DNA of 64,000 nt. It comes from Brienomyrus brachyistius (Eukaryota > Chordata > Actinopteri > Osteoglossiformes > Mormyridae). The DNA is taken from contig NC_064555.1 of the NCBI RefSeq assembly GCF_023856365.1, positions 20,718,254 to 20,782,253 on the forward strand, given 5' to 3'. A program made the translations under genes and the position numbers. Positions 1 to 10,788 of the stretch are shown piece by piece; positions within the stretch are counted from its first letter, which is position 1, and every line of letters starts with the position of its first letter. The notes beneath the pieces are model-generated. The model searched no databases, was not told where the DNA came from, and was given only the letters and a program-made list of their open reading frames with translations.

Positions 1-1967
1 ATGGCAAGATTTTACAAAATGTAACAAAATATTCAACAGTTAATCAGTCTATTGATTATGAATCATTACCTTTGTCTTGCATAATTTGGTTTTAGCCGGA
101 GGAGGTCCTGTCTGCAGTCTGTCGACCTGCCCAATGAAAAGCCAGGCCAATGTGTTACGGGCATCCATTTCTACGTGAAATCATCAAGTGACCTTCTATG
201 AAGTGTCACACACCTGCAACGGTCTTTTTCTTGTCCTTGTGACCTTCTGAATGGCTTCATTCCTACCTTTAGCTAATAAACGTGTGCTGCAGAATAACGA
301 GAAAACAGCAAATGAGTTCAGTTAAACTAAGGTACTGTCCCGATAGCAATCATCTGGAAACATCCCTTCTTACCTGCGTCTGGACATTCTCCTTCACACC
401 CTGACAGTTCCTCTGAGAAACGAGAAAATTTAATTAATGCAACATTTAAGATATTTTTAATGTCCTTGGATATGTACAAATCACTTAAGCTTTGAATAAA
501 CAATCCAAAAATAAATGTTACGGGGTCCCCTATCGGGACTGCCAGCGGAGCTGTAAACTGCCAACAGGGGCACAAGGCAGACACAATATGTAGGTCAAGT
601 TTAGTAATGGCCGAATAGTTACTGTATAACTGTAAATTTATGACATCAAAGACCTTGATGCCATGCTTTCGAGGTGCCGCTATAATATGGAAAGCCCAGG
701 TATGGTTGATGTTATAACTCGTAGATTATGTCCATAATAAATGATTTCCTTAGTATAAACTGAAAGCATTACGTTTCCGTATTCCGCCTCATCACCGCAT
801 TCTAGGCAGTCAAGACGAGATTTCATTCAAAAGCCGTACTGATCGTGTAACTCGTTCTGAGCGAAATATAACAATGCCTATCATTAAATAGCTTTACCTC
901 GGAATTTATTTATAATTAGACCTATTTAAAAACACATTTAAGGTAAACACATCTAAGCCGGTGGAACGATCGACTGTATTCAAATCGTAATGTATTTAAA
1001 CCCCCCAAATAAAAGTCAAAAGTGTTTTACTTTACATGAATCTCTTTTTGAATGTTTCAAAATAGCTGTACATGAGTAAACCATTATTGCAAGAATGGAA
1101 TGAGTAAAGGTTAAGCCGACACCATAGTTTCATTTTCAAGTCCGTCCTAAACACAGCTAGATATTACGGAATAAAAACTACTACGGCAAATTTATTTAAT
1201 TTCTTTTCATTTTCGATTTTTTTTTTTTTTACATAACTGCAGCTGATGCCATTATAAACTATTTAAACAACATTACAGTTTTACTTGCCGTTTTACTTGC
1301 AAATGACTAGCAAACACAAAGTCAATTTTAAAAATGCAAAAATGGCTAACGATGACACTATGTGCTCGTAGTAATCTTAATCTTAAAAGAAACAAAAATG
1401 TGATTGCATTTAAGTTTATTTCCTTTATGAAGCGGGCAGCAAAGCGCCCTTCCTTACCGCGAAGCGCAGCGGCTGTCAGCTGGCGCCGGCGCCAAGTGCG
1501 GCGTCCAGTGCGCATGTCCGCCCTCCGGCTGTCTTCGGAGCACTGAAGGGTGAAAACAAAGACGTTTCTCGTAATAAGAAAACGAAATATAGGTCAGATT
1601 AACTCAGATTAAATTGGGTCGTGTCTGGCTAACGGCATGTAGATGCCATCAAGCGATAATGAATATTTTATATAACAAAATATTTTATACAATTGAAGAA
1701 AACGGTAATGACATTACGCAATACAAAAATTGAATACGTTATGACACATCATCATACTTTAAAGTATGCTGTACTTGACAACGCCATCTGGCTAACCAGG
1801 TAGACGCTTGAAAGGATTTTTCAGCACTTTTGAATAACGGGACGAATCTTAAAGTGTGCGCTCATTGGCTGCGTCTCGAACTGGATTAGCCAATAGGATA
1901 AGAGTAAGGGCAACAACGTGCTTTCTGAGTAAAACATAAACAAAGACTGCAAGCAGAGCTGTAACTG

Positions 1968-1983
1968 CCAACAGGGGGCACTG
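1968..1983 (+). promoter_or_regulatory. CTCF-like motif
   Basis: GCCAACAGGGGGCACT resembles the vertebrate CTCF core (CCASYAGRKGGCRS) with a mismatch at the start. A weaker related copy lies near 558. Binding is inferred from the motif only. Confidence 0.25.
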
Positions 1984-3178
1984 CATGCTTTCTCATTTTA
2001 AATCTTTAGCTGTTTTTTTCAGTGTTCTGGTTTCCGCCCAAAACAAGCAATTTCATTTAACATTTTTGTGAAATTTAGAGCTAGAAAATGTTGAATAACG
2101 ATCATATCTTAATTAACATGCATGTCTCTGAAATGTCTTTTCTCATATATACTGTGACAAGGTAATTGTTTATGGCTGTATAAGTACATCATATGGCAAG
2201 AACGGCTCGATTTCGCAGTTCACTGTAAATTAGGGCCCGTCGTTAAACACTCAACCGAATGTCAGTCATTCTGGAAAAACTGACATATCGAAAGTGCAGA
2301 TGGAAGAACCAAGTGCCATGAGTACTGCCTTAGAAAAGAAAGACCAAGAGTCACCGCTACTGCTGAGGGTGATTTTTCTATAATCACCAGACTCAGAAAT
2401 GTAAAGTGTGAAAGAGGAATGTCAATTAACACAGCCAGAATGCAGAGACACTATGGTGCATGGGGGCGTCACCGACATTAAGTAATTCATAATTATTCGT
2501 TTGGACCCCCCACACATTTAACATAACATATTAGTTCACCCAGCGCTGTTTCTGTTGATTCGCGAAAGAATCCATTCCACCTGATGGATTTGAGAATACA
2601 CATACCACTGAAAGACCACTCCGGGTTTTCCTGGTTACGTACAGCAACTCACCACACGCAAGTGAAGTGAATCGTCAGTGCAGGTCACAGACGGTAAAGG
2701 TGCAGGCTGCTCGATACTGGAGGAGGTAACGTCAGCCCCATTGCCATCTCACAATATCCAACTTTGCTAAAACCTTATTCTTTTGTTATGTACGGTGTTC
2801 TTGGTTGACGATCAGTTGTTTGCAATATTTGCTCCCTCCCTGGACACAATGGCCATAAGGAAATTCTTTACAAAGAAGCGGAAACTAAGTTAACATTAAA
2901 AAAGTTAAAACGTTTTTTTTTCAACGGAAATGTTAGTGCAGTTAGCTGGCTAGTCAATGTTAGGAGATGTATCAGCTAGCTTAATGTTAACCGTCATTAC
3001 ATCCAAACCCAGTAGCCTACCAAATTGTAATGCCAAGAATGAGGCCAAGTCCGCTCTGACGATATTTTTTGATTCCATGTTGTGACTTGAAATTGCATAC
3101 AGTGATTAACCAGAATACTTCTAGATCTGTAGCCTAATTTAGGCTACTAGCGTCAGCTACGCCTATTATAGTGCACAG

Positions 3179-3193
3179 AGCGCCACCTGCTGG
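3179..3193 (-). promoter_or_regulatory. CTCF-like motif, minus orientation
   Basis: Read on the minus strand the sequence is CCAGCAGGTGGCGCT, which fits the CTCF consensus core at nearly every position. It lies about 2.5 kb past the granulin stop codon. Occupancy is inference. Confidence 0.45.
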
Positions 3194-3639
3194 CTTTCAT
3201 AATATCAGCAGGAATGAAATATTCATAATCATCATACGTTTATTGGGAGTTTAGTATTTTTATCAGCAAGCATAAAGTGATTGCATCCAAAAATTTTATT
3301 GGGAATTCAGTATTTTAGAGTTTCAGTATTTTCCGCTTCCGCCAAAACTATTTGGTTCAAATTTTAAAATTCAGATCATGAGAAGACCATTGGGTTAAAA
3401 CAATTGGTGATCACTAATGAAAACATGAGTGAATATATCATTTCTTATTTATTTCCTGCTAATTTCTTGATCCCAGACCCCCCGCAGGTGTGTCTCCTCC
3501 TCCCCCCACTTTCAAAATGCTTCTGACGCCCCTGCTATGGTGTGTTAAAAGTATACAGCTATGGCATATAACTCCATGTATGCAATAAGGGCCGCTACAC
3601 GCGTCTTTTACGTCAAATCTGGTGAATAAAACATTTTGT

Positions 3640-3655
3640 CCACCAGGGGGCAGTG
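3640..3655 (+). promoter_or_regulatory. CTCF-like motif, plus orientation
   Basis: CCACCAGGGGGCAGTG is a full match to the CTCF core. It sits 450 bp from the motif at 3179 in the opposite orientation, making a divergent pair downstream of granulin. It also lies next to the Tc1-like remnant that begins near 3672. Confidence 0.45.
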
Positions 3656-3671
3656 TGACGAAGCTTTCTTT

Positions 3672-3968
3672 TGTACAGCTGTGGCCAAAAGTTTTGAGAA
3701 TAACACAAATATAAATTTTCACAAAGTCTGCTGCCTCAGTTTTTATGATGGCAATTTACATAAACTCCAGAATGTCATGTTGAGTGATGAGATGAATTGC
3801 AATTAATTGGAAAGTCCCTCTTTGCCATGAAAATTAACTTAATCATAAAAAAACCCATTTCCACTGCATTTCAGCCCTGCCACAAAAGGACCTGCTGACA
3901 TAATTTCAGCGTTAATACAGGTGATAGTGTTGATGTGGGCAAGGCTGGAGATCACTCTGTCATATCAA
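3672..3968 (+). mobile_element. Tc1/mariner-type element, one terminal fragment
   Basis: The piece begins CAGCTGTGGCCAAAAGTTTTGAGAATAACAC and continues with a block I recognise from Tc1-like transposons common in fish, ending at CTGGAGATCACTCTGTCAT. Only one end is present: no matching inverted terminus or transposase follows, so it is a truncated, dead copy. Recognition is from memory of the repeat family, not from a search. Confidence 0.65.
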
Positions 3969-4029
3969 ATTAAATAAATGGCAATGATATCTTGCTTTTT
4001 ATAAAAAAAAAAAAATCCACTTGTCTCCA

Positions 4030-4445
4030 ATCCAGCGCTTATGCATCGTTTACACAAATATGGCTCAATCTCAGGATATTAAATGAACGAAAACAAATCG
4101 CAGGCAATGATGATATCTGGGAATTAGCCCATACAACTAAACGACAGTGTCTCCTTTCACTGGCCCAGCAAAGCATTTAGATACCTGGGAATTACCCTCA
4201 CTGCAAATTCCAGACAATTATTTGATGTTAATTATAGCAAGATAATTGTACGAATGAAAAACGATACAACACGATGGGAGATTCTTCCCCTCTCTTTGCT
4301 TGGAAGGTTGGAGGCAGCGAGAAAGAACTGCCTGCCTTAACATCCATTTATATTCCAATCCATACCTGTACGTGTGCCCATCTCCACTTTTAATATTTTA
4401 AATAAACAAATTTCTAAATTCTTTTGCCAGAACAAGAGACCCCAA
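4030..4445 (+). mobile_element. L1-type LINE ORF2 fragment (end of reverse transcriptase)
   Basis: Translation with frame changes gives the region after the reverse-transcriptase catalytic core of vertebrate L1 elements. Markers include FRYLGITLTAN near 4170, RWEILPLSLLGRLEAA near 4275, and a stretch ending in FFCQNKRPQ near 4430. In-frame stops (for example in the first part, near 4125) and a frame change around 4335 show that it is inactive. The catalytic motifs themselves are not included. It is flanked by other remnants, so this 1.7-kb region has accumulated several insertions. Confidence 0.65.
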
Positions 4446-4751
4446 AAAATGAATAACTGTAAACTGGAAGGAAACAAGACCACCATTAATTACCAAGAGA
4501 GCACAGAGACTGAAAAGTGTTTACACAACGGAACGAATGACGGAAATTTTATAACTGAAAATGAACGTTTTTGAACGAAGGTGGAGCTGCGTAGCACGAT
4601 ATTTATGTGACCGATTAAGGGACACGGGCTACTATAATAAAAAACAATTACCACAATAGAGGAGTAAAGAAAAATGTTATGCTTCTCTAGGATTGCCAAA
4701 GTACCACCTACATATACTGTAAACCCCCCTTTTTTAACTTTAAGTTATATG

Positions 4752-5137
4752 TCAGTGAATGTTTTGTTGTGTGAGGTCCACCACATTATGTGACGTATAA
4801 ATTGTCACTGGGTAACCCACTGAGATGGCAGTGACCTTTTCATAGGCAGCCACTTCATGCTGTAATATGCCAGTGGCTGCTTCCATCTGCCAAGTCCCAA
4901 AGCCGTCCTTCCTGTCTCCGAAATAAAGATAAAACGGCTTGGTGCTGTCTGGGAGGCCCAGAGCAGCTCCGCAGCTCCTTCTTGATGGATTCAAATGCCT
5001 CATTAGTCCATATTAAGGGGGCCTTCTAATTAGTGTGGCCCTCCTCCTTCATCAGTGCCCGCAAGGGTGCCACCTTTACAGCACAGTCCTCAGTCCAGTC
5101 CATGCTAAACCCTGCCATCCCTAGAAAAGTCAGCATT
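4752..5137 (-). mobile_element. Endogenous-retrovirus pol remnant (RT end to start of RNase H)
   Basis: On the minus strand a broken frame resembles the junction of reverse transcriptase and RNase H in retroviral-type pol. It has a WTNEAFESIKKEL-like connection segment near 5010, then a LGLPDSTKPFYLYF-like strand near 4935 and a later YPVTIYTSH-like piece near 4790. These lie in different frames and are interrupted by stops, so the copy cannot encode a functional enzyme. No LTR, gag or env was seen nearby. It is an old degraded fragment; the assignment to a retrovirus-like rather than Gypsy-like element is tentative. Confidence 0.55.
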
Positions 5138-5144
5138 TGTGACA

Positions 5145-5335
5145 TAGGCTACGTTCACACTGCCATGCTGAAGTGACTCAAATTGGATTTCTTGCCTTAA
5201 TGTGACACAGATCTGATCTTTTCCTGGTTCCTTCTCAAGTCAACTAAGATCAAACCTCTTTTCAAATTTAGGAAACGTGCTGTCTCATCATTCTACAGTT
5301 ATACTGAATGCGTTCTATCGTTTTCCCTTCCTGTT
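5145..5335 (+). mobile_element. hAT-type MITE remnant (one end)
   Basis: The sequence TAGGCTACGTTCACACTGC followed by a CAAATTGGATTT-type stretch is typical of the terminus of non-autonomous hAT elements widespread in fish. The second terminus is not evident. The call rests on memory of the repeat family. Confidence 0.4.
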
Positions 5336-5403
5336 AAAATAATGATTGCAGGTATTTTTGTTTTTGAGTTAAAATAATTATATTGTGTGAAATTTCTGCT
5401 TGC

Positions 5404-5425
5404 TTATTTATTTATTTATTTATTC
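5404..5425 (-). terminator. Probable granulin polyadenylation signal cluster within a (TTTA)n run
   Basis: On the minus strand the run reads as overlapping AATAAA hexamers, about 315 nt past the granulin stop codon. This is a reasonable 3' UTR length, so it is the best candidate for the mRNA end. A C-tract at 5526-5543 (G-tract in the transcript) lies within the presumed 3' UTR. Confidence 0.5.
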
Positions 5426-5737
5426 AGCTGCAAAAGCAGTAAAGTTCTGATATTTCTACAGATAGATATTAACTAGACCAATTTGCATTGGCAAAGATTA
5501 CATTTAATATTTAGTTCCACTGGTTCCCCCCCCCCCCCCCCCCGCAATCTTTCTCCACTGTGGTTTAAGTCTACAAGGACAATCCAAGCTACTTGTAAAA
5601 TGCATAAATCCTGATGTCCAGTTTTGTGAGTTTTACATCTGCTATTCTGCAAGCTGCAATTTTTTACGTGCATTTTAAGCATAAAACAATGTAAAAGCAG
5701 ATACACGAGAAGGTGTGTGTAATTCCGACAGGAGCAG

Positions 5738-5863
5738 TCAAACTGGCTGGGCCTCCCTGTGAGCTGAAGGGAACTGGAGGTATCCTTTGGTGCATTTGAA
5801 AGATGTGCGGCTACACCTGTAGCCATATTCACAGCAGTGTTTGCCGTCCTGACAACACTGGGC
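5738..5863 (-). CDS. Granulin coding exon 5: second half of domain C and C-terminus
   Basis: It has 41 codons plus TGA from acceptor GATTTCACAG. AQCCQDGKHCCEYGYRC then FKC complete domain C with all canonical cysteines. The protein ends in a short tail (..REAQPV). Confidence 0.9.
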   Translation of the reverse strand, partial: AQCCQDGKHCCEYGYRCSRTSFKCTKGYLQFPSAHREAQPV

Positions 5864-8413
5864 CTGTGAAATCCAGAAATGTCTGTTTGACACAGCATAT
5901 TTCAAAACGCTTTTACACTTTGCAGCATACAAAGCACATCGCTGGCGCAATTTTCACATCGCATACAGTATGAAGCATTTGATCGGAGTCTTTACCAGTG
6001 GATATGGACAGCAGCCCCACTGTCCGGTTGGCCCCTGGCAGCACGTGTTACCATCGGGGCAGAAGAAACGCGAGTCGCAGATAATGATGGAGGACTGTGG
6101 CAAGCCAGAGAGGGCTGGACTCAGGGCCACCTGCGCCTGCAGTTCCTTGTCTCCTGCACTCAGCCCTTGCTCCGTACACTGGATCCCTGCTGGACAGGTG
6201 GCCTGGTCCTGCAGACAGCACTCGTCCTACAAAGCAAAACGCAAGCCTGATGGGGGCCTCCGAGAGTGTCTGGGACTAGCAGCAACTGGCACAAAGCTGT
6301 GGCTTTACTTCACCTTCGGTGACATTCCGGGCTCCAGCACAGGAGCCTTAGTGGGTTTAACTGTGGCGGCAGGCTTGTGTAGGAGAAACGGGTAAGGCAC
6401 TCCTCCCCTCAGACAGTGGGTGCAGGTCTTGTCAAACTGGTAACCATACGGGCAGCAGTGGTTACCATCCAGGCTGCACTGAGCCTGAGGGACAAACAAT
6501 CAACAAAATAAACAAGGATCATATTACAGTATATAAGTCTTGTAAATAAATTATGCATGTTTTTAATCACACAAGTCTCTACACTTGGTTTCAAGCTGAA
6601 TGTGTATCATTATTAATAGTTTATACTATTAACACTAATAGTTAATGAAATTAACATGTGTTAATTCAGCTGGCAGACAGATGTTCTCTTACAGGTGAGT
6701 AGATACAGCAGGACCACCCCCCAGCAGGGTGATGGCAGCATGTCATTCCATGAGGACAAGCATGTGTCGCATCGCAGCGCACCACCGGACTCCCTGCATT
6801 CTCTCCTTCAGCAGAGACGCCGTCCAGGGAAACAAGGAGGATGCTGGGCTCTTCTGCCTCCACCTTCATCAGCATTGGAACCGTGGCCTGCAGCCCCGAC
6901 TTCTCACACATCTGAGTCTGCATGTCGCAATGGAAGCCCTCTGGGCAGCAGTGAGTCAGGTCCGGGCAGCAAACTGCCTACAGTCACAAATACATGCAAC
7001 GTAATACTGTACTAATCCCATTGCACTGAATGTATTGTCAACTCTTCCTTCCATCCATCCATCCATCCATCCACAGAAGAGTAAATTGTTATGTGAAATC
7101 TATATCTAACTGGCATTCAATGGTTAGAGCTGCTACTTGGTTACAGGGATTAGGGATGAAGGCAGGCAGGTGTGAGTGCATCTGCATGCACAGTGAGGCA
7201 AAGGCTTTTGGAGGACGGCCTGGTGTCAGGAAGGGCAGCAAAGAAGCCACTTCTCTCCAAGAAAAACATCAATGACAGACTGATATTCTGCAAAAGCTAC
7301 AGGGATTGGACTACTGAGGACTGGGGTAAAGTCATTTTCTCTGATGAATCCCCTTTCCGATTGTTTGGGGCATCCGGAGAAAGAGAAAAGATGGGCGCTA
7401 CCATCAGTCCTGTGTCATGCCAACTGATGCAGTATTGTGGTCCTTTTTTAGGAATGTGTCTGCTGGTAAGAATATCACTCCAGCTAGTCATACTTAAACA
7501 AGGAAAAAGCAAAAAGATCATACTGATATATACTGGATACTGAAAATATATCATATGACCTTATTTCCCATTCAACACCAAAGTGCTGATGTCAGTGGCG
7601 GGATTTTACTATTTCCTCTTTTTGTCATGATTACCAAACAATTACCAATTGTCTTACAAAATGATTTATCTGCAGTATTGCGCTCGTTGAGGACGTGCAT
7701 TGTAATGAACGTTAAGTCAGATTTAGAAAGATAGCATGCTATGATACAGTACTGTGCAGTTGTCTTAGGCAGTCAAAGAAAACGATGCTTAAACGAAATC
7801 GGTATAAAACTGTCATTACGTCTGTAGAAATGCATCAGCTTAGCCATTTCAAAACCTCTCTAAAAGTTACCCCAGTAATTGTAGCAAAGATCCAATACAC
7901 CCACGTATGTTTTTAATCCACCACTAGCACGCCTTGCATGGCTAAACAATACCTTAATGACTGCTTTAACCAATTAAAGTAATCAACTAAGTGAAATGGC
8001 GGTGAAATGGAATGGCTGGTTGTGCCTCTGAGGTTTGGGAACTGAAGCTGAGGTCTTCTAGCCATTCAGCAGTAAATTTTTTGGAGGAGAAATTTAGAGG
8101 GCAAATTCCTGTTACTTTTATTATATTACATTTTATGTGCATGTGTTCTAATGTTAAATTGTGTTTTTTTGCTAAGCAAATATATACTTATTACCCAGAT
8201 AAATAACTTTAAACATTGCTTTGACTGCCTAAGATTTTGACACACTTCCTAAAAAGGCAGATGGTAAAAACTCACATTTGGATAAGGGCAGCATGCATAT
8301 CCATGTTCAGTCTTGCAGCAGGTTGAGGTATCAGAACAGTATTTTCCATCAGGACAAATTAGAGAGACAGAGAGTCCTGCCGTCAGCAACACTAATGCAA
8401 CAACACCTAGCAT
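5738..8413 (-). CDS. Granulin-family secreted precursor, five coding exons
   Basis: The joined frame gives 316 aa from exons 8413-8276, 6977-6693, 6484-6314, 6226-5996 and 5863-5738, all phase 0 with GT-AG borders. Residues 1-18 form a signal peptide (MLGVVALVLLTAGLSVSL). Domain A (C20-C70) has all 12 granulin cysteines. Domain B (C114-C165) has 10 of 12: positions 145 and 158 are Ser and Phe, and there is an extra Cys at 162. Residues 201-215 look like the C-terminal half of a further granulin without its first half. Domain C (C248-C299) is complete, followed by a 17-residue tail. Granulins are secreted or lysosomal cysteine-ladder peptides released from a precursor. With about 2.5 domains this is shorter than mammalian progranulin (7.5), nearer the short fish granulins. 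The exact orthologue is not resolved. Confidence 0.9.
5996..6226 (-). CDS. Granulin coding exon 4: orphan half-domain, linker, first half of domain C
   Basis: It has 77 codons from acceptor CTTTGTAG to donor GTAAAG. It opens with ECCLQDQATCPAGIQC, which aligns to a granulin second half but has one Cys of the HCC pair replaced. A linker follows, then CDSRFFCPDGNTCC and QWGCC, a normal first half. The intron upstream is only 87 bp and contains no missing half-domain. Confidence 0.88.
6314..6484 (-). CDS. Granulin coding exon 3: divergent second half of domain B plus linker
   Basis: It has 57 codons from acceptor TCCCTCAG to donor GTGAAG. It begins AQCSLDGNHCCPYGYQFD: the usual AQCC has become AQCS and the usual YxCD has become YQFD, while a new Cys appears in KTCTHC. 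After the cysteine block come about 32 residues rich in Pro, Lys and Ala. The expected first half of a following granulin is absent from this exon. Confidence 0.88.
6693..6977 (-). CDS. Granulin coding exon 2: end of domain A, linker, first half of domain B
   Basis: It has 95 codons between acceptor GACTGTAG and donor GTAAGA. It begins AVCCPDLTHCCPEGFHC, a canonical granulin second half, then an acidic linker of about 40 residues, then CDATHACPHGMTCC and GGWSCC of domain B. An exon break in the middle of each granulin is the known architecture of granulin genes. Confidence 0.92.
7047..7073. repeat. (CCAT)n simple repeat
   Basis: Six or so tandem ATCC units lie just upstream of granulin exon 2 in intron 1. 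The same tetranucleotide forms the tail of the SINE family found elsewhere in the window, so this may be a SINE-tail relic. Confidence 0.7.
7165..7445 (+). mobile_element. Tc1-like transposase fragment in granulin intron 1
   Basis: The plus strand encodes, with frame changes, a Tc1-type transposase segment. A GGRPG-type stretch lies near 7212. Then come KKPLLSKKNINDRL near 7235 and WTTEDWGKVIFSDESPF near 7310, the latter covering the second catalytic Asp region of the DDE domain. The rest of the transposase and the terminal repeats of this copy are not evident. It lies antisense within the intron and is dead. Confidence 0.75.
7747..8250. mobile_element. Non-autonomous mariner-type element, copy 1 (granulin intron 1)
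   Basis: The left end reads ACTGTGCAGTTGTCTTAGGCAGTCA and the right end TGACTGCCTAAGATTTTG, which are inverted to each other. The internal stretch around 7830-7865 (GCTTAGCCATTTCAAAACCTCTC) matches, in inverse orientation, the element at 59745-60384. The two are therefore copies of one family. A TA dinucleotide precedes the left end, as expected for Tc1/mariner targets. Confidence 0.65.
8276..8413 (-). CDS. Granulin coding exon 1: signal peptide and first half of domain A
   Basis: It encodes 46 codons, from the ATG at 8413 to ..CCPYPN, then donor GTGAGT. The ATG sits directly after an acceptor (TTTCCTTAG), so the upstream exon is non-coding and this ATG is the natural start. The hydrophobic leader runs through about residue 18, followed by the first six cysteines of domain A. 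Confidence 0.9.
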
Positions 8414-8576
8414 CTAAGGAAAGAAAAGGAAAAACTACTATTATGGCCATATTATCGAGGTACAGTGATGAATTTTCTCAAAAATCCCTCGGAAACATTT
8501 TTACATCATTAAAATAAATTTCTGCAAACGTCAGGTCTTGCAGCATGTTTATCTTTTGTATAAGATAACGACTTAC

Positions 8577-8630
8577 TTTTGTCGTTGCCGCCTTTGTCTT
8601 CTAGCGGCAGTGCTGAGTTTGCTGAAGATC
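8577..8630 (-). other. Probable 5' UTR exon of granulin
   Basis: On the minus strand a short GC-richer segment ends in CAAAA followed by a strong donor, GTAAGT, at 8576. The next acceptor (8414) lies immediately before the start codon, so a non-coding first exon is required here or further upstream. The 5' limit given is approximate because no clear core promoter motif is visible. Confidence 0.45.
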
Positions 8631-8639
8631 TTAAGGTTT

Positions 8640-9600
8640 AACTTCCTTTTCAAATAAATGGAAACTGAAAGAAACACTTGCTTAATTAACCCTTTATGGT
8701 AAGCAATAGGTTATAAATATATTTTTGCTATGCAGTCCATTCATTATCACTTATGTTGGAACTTCAGAAAACGCCATTTTGTATGCTGCGTTGCAAATAG
8801 ATTTTATGAAAATCAGTTTGTTTTCCAGTTTGATTCAAAGCACAAGCAAGAACCATGTATTAGACTGAGTACAAGACAGGGCACACCTTGGACAGGGTGC
8901 AAATCACAAGGCACTTTATGGGCAGGGATCCGAGAGAGGACTGGCAGGGAGTGGAGGGTAGAGGATGCTATTCAGGAAGGGCACTGCCTACTTCAGGAGG
9001 AAGTAAGAGTAGTAGTGCGGTGAAGATCGCTTGGACAAACGGGAGCTCTCCAAGTACACAGACCTGGTCAGCAACTGTCAGCAGTCGGGATGGAGAGCCT
9101 GGTTTCTCCCACTGGAGGCCGAGTGCATGGGATTTGTGGCCCGTTTCCTGCGCAGAACACAAAGCAGTTTTGGCATGGAATGAGAGAGAAAGAGGAGAGC
9201 TATGTACAGCACCACTGAAGCAGCAGAGAGAGCCTAAAGATGGCTGTGGCTCAGGAGAAGAGAGCCATGGGGGTCAGACCAGCTAGCTGTCTGGGCACAT
9301 GGTGAGGTCTGATCAGCCCTGGTGGGGTCACCTGGGGGAGGTCTATGATGCTGAAAGACCAGAAGATCCCAGGAACATCACTGATGAAGTATCCAGACTG
9401 AGACATCAGCAGATGTATTCGTACAGTGTTAATGTGTTAATTTTGAATATGTACGAAATATTTAACTAATTTTTAAGAAATGTAACACTTTAACTTAAAT
9501 GGGTTTGTAATAAAGACGGTGTGTGTGGAAGGGGGATTAGTGCGATCTAGCTCATGATGTAACGCCAAATACTGCCAGCCCCTTGTTACGCCATCATGGC
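8640..9600. other. Intergenic stretch upstream of granulin
   Basis: No gene is recognised. A GC-richer part (about 8880-9400) has an open frame of 132 codons on the plus strand, but it resembles no family I know and lacks splice or initiation context. It may be an unrecognised dispersed repeat. The granulin promoter should lie just right of 8630. Confidence 0.4.
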
Positions 9601-9614
9601 GCAGACTTTCACTT

Positions 9615-10142
9615 TGCCCTCCTGCCAAGCACTCTATTCTTGTTTAAGGTTTTCCTGACAGTGGACTCACCAACACTGACATTAGCCAATGCAACAGACA
9701 CCTGCAAGATAGAGATTACCCGGGGATTCTAACAGATTATATGCTCAGAGTAATTTTGGTTGGGCGCCCCAATATTCCCCATTGGAAACCGAAGACTCAG
9801 ACTTACGTTCTTTTACAAATGGGCAGGACCATCAAAACTCCAACATGACCACAATGCTACTTAACTGACTATATAATCCTAAAAGTTCACATACTTTGCC
9901 AACAAAGATATGCAATATTGCATGACCAACATTTTGTGTTTTATGTAGTTCTCATTTTCATGACTTAGCTTACCTGAATTACTAAATTTTGTAAAATACA
10001 GGCAAACATTCTAACAGGTTCACACATTTCCTAAACATATACCACTGTGTTTTATCAAAATATCCTTGTTTTATGACTCGGATCATCTAAATCACTTGTG
10101 TACAGTTTAATTCTTAGGTGTTCACAAACTTCCGAACGTCAC
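9615..10142 (-). mobile_element. Decayed Tc1-like transposon, 3' portion
   Basis: Around 9640-9740 the plus strand is the complement of a Tc1-type transposase HTH region (GTGGACTCACCAACACTGACATTAGCCAATG). Around 9885 onward comes AAAAGTTCACATACTTTGCCAACA and a terminal TTCACAAACTTCCGAACG. I recognise both as parts of one fish Tc1 family. Most of the transposase, including the catalytic region, is missing. Confidence 0.6.
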
Positions 10143-10788
10143 ACGGAACTCATGGTGAGGTCTCATATCTCACTGCCACTTGACATTCAGCCTAACCCTA
10201 TGTAGCTGCGCTTGTAATATAGCTACTCAGTTCTTTTTCATGTAACGCTCTCATTATTTTGTCTACCCCAGATATTTTTACATATAATTTATATATGTAT
10301 ATATAAAATTCACATCAAATATTTTGGTAAAGCAAAACACAAGCGGTTATAAACAGCACTACCATTTATACAAGAAAAAGTCATATAGCATGAACGGTAC
10401 ATGCATGTGAATTTTTTAATTCAAATTTCTTTGCTACAAAAATCAGTGCATTTTTAATGACAACTTCAATATGAGGTTGGTAACAGCACAGCACTGATAC
10501 GTGCAGTGTAGGTTCTACACAGACATCTCATAGAGGGTGCTGGAGGTCACAAAACAAACCATCTCTCAGCAACTCAACTGTGATATTTGCCATGAGAAAC
10601 ACCTCACTGAACGCTGCGTAAAGTGAAAGTCACGCGAGAACCACCTATCACATGGCAGCTAGTTTCCAGCCACCCTTTGCTAAGCAGACCGTAAATCCCA
10701 TAAGATTATTAGGGACAAATAAACTAAGGTCACACAAGACCTAGTCATAACGTACATCATATACAAATATGTGCGAGGAAATTAAATT

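Larger units (their letters stand above)
1..3670. other. Intergenic stretch with no recognised gene
   Basis: This AT-rich sequence has no reading frame resembling a known protein; the frames present are short and lack splice or domain support. Two related short stretches near 550-575 and 1955-1985 share a GAGCTGTAA..CTGCCAACAGGGG core, so they may be pieces of one dispersed repeat. CTCF-like motifs in it are listed separately. It lies beyond the 3' end of the granulin gene. Confidence 0.5.

Noticed and set aside
5970..6395. 141-codon plus-strand frame across the granulin exons
   Set aside because: It is antisense to exons 3 and 4 of granulin, whose cysteine pattern and splice sites on the minus strand explain the open frame.
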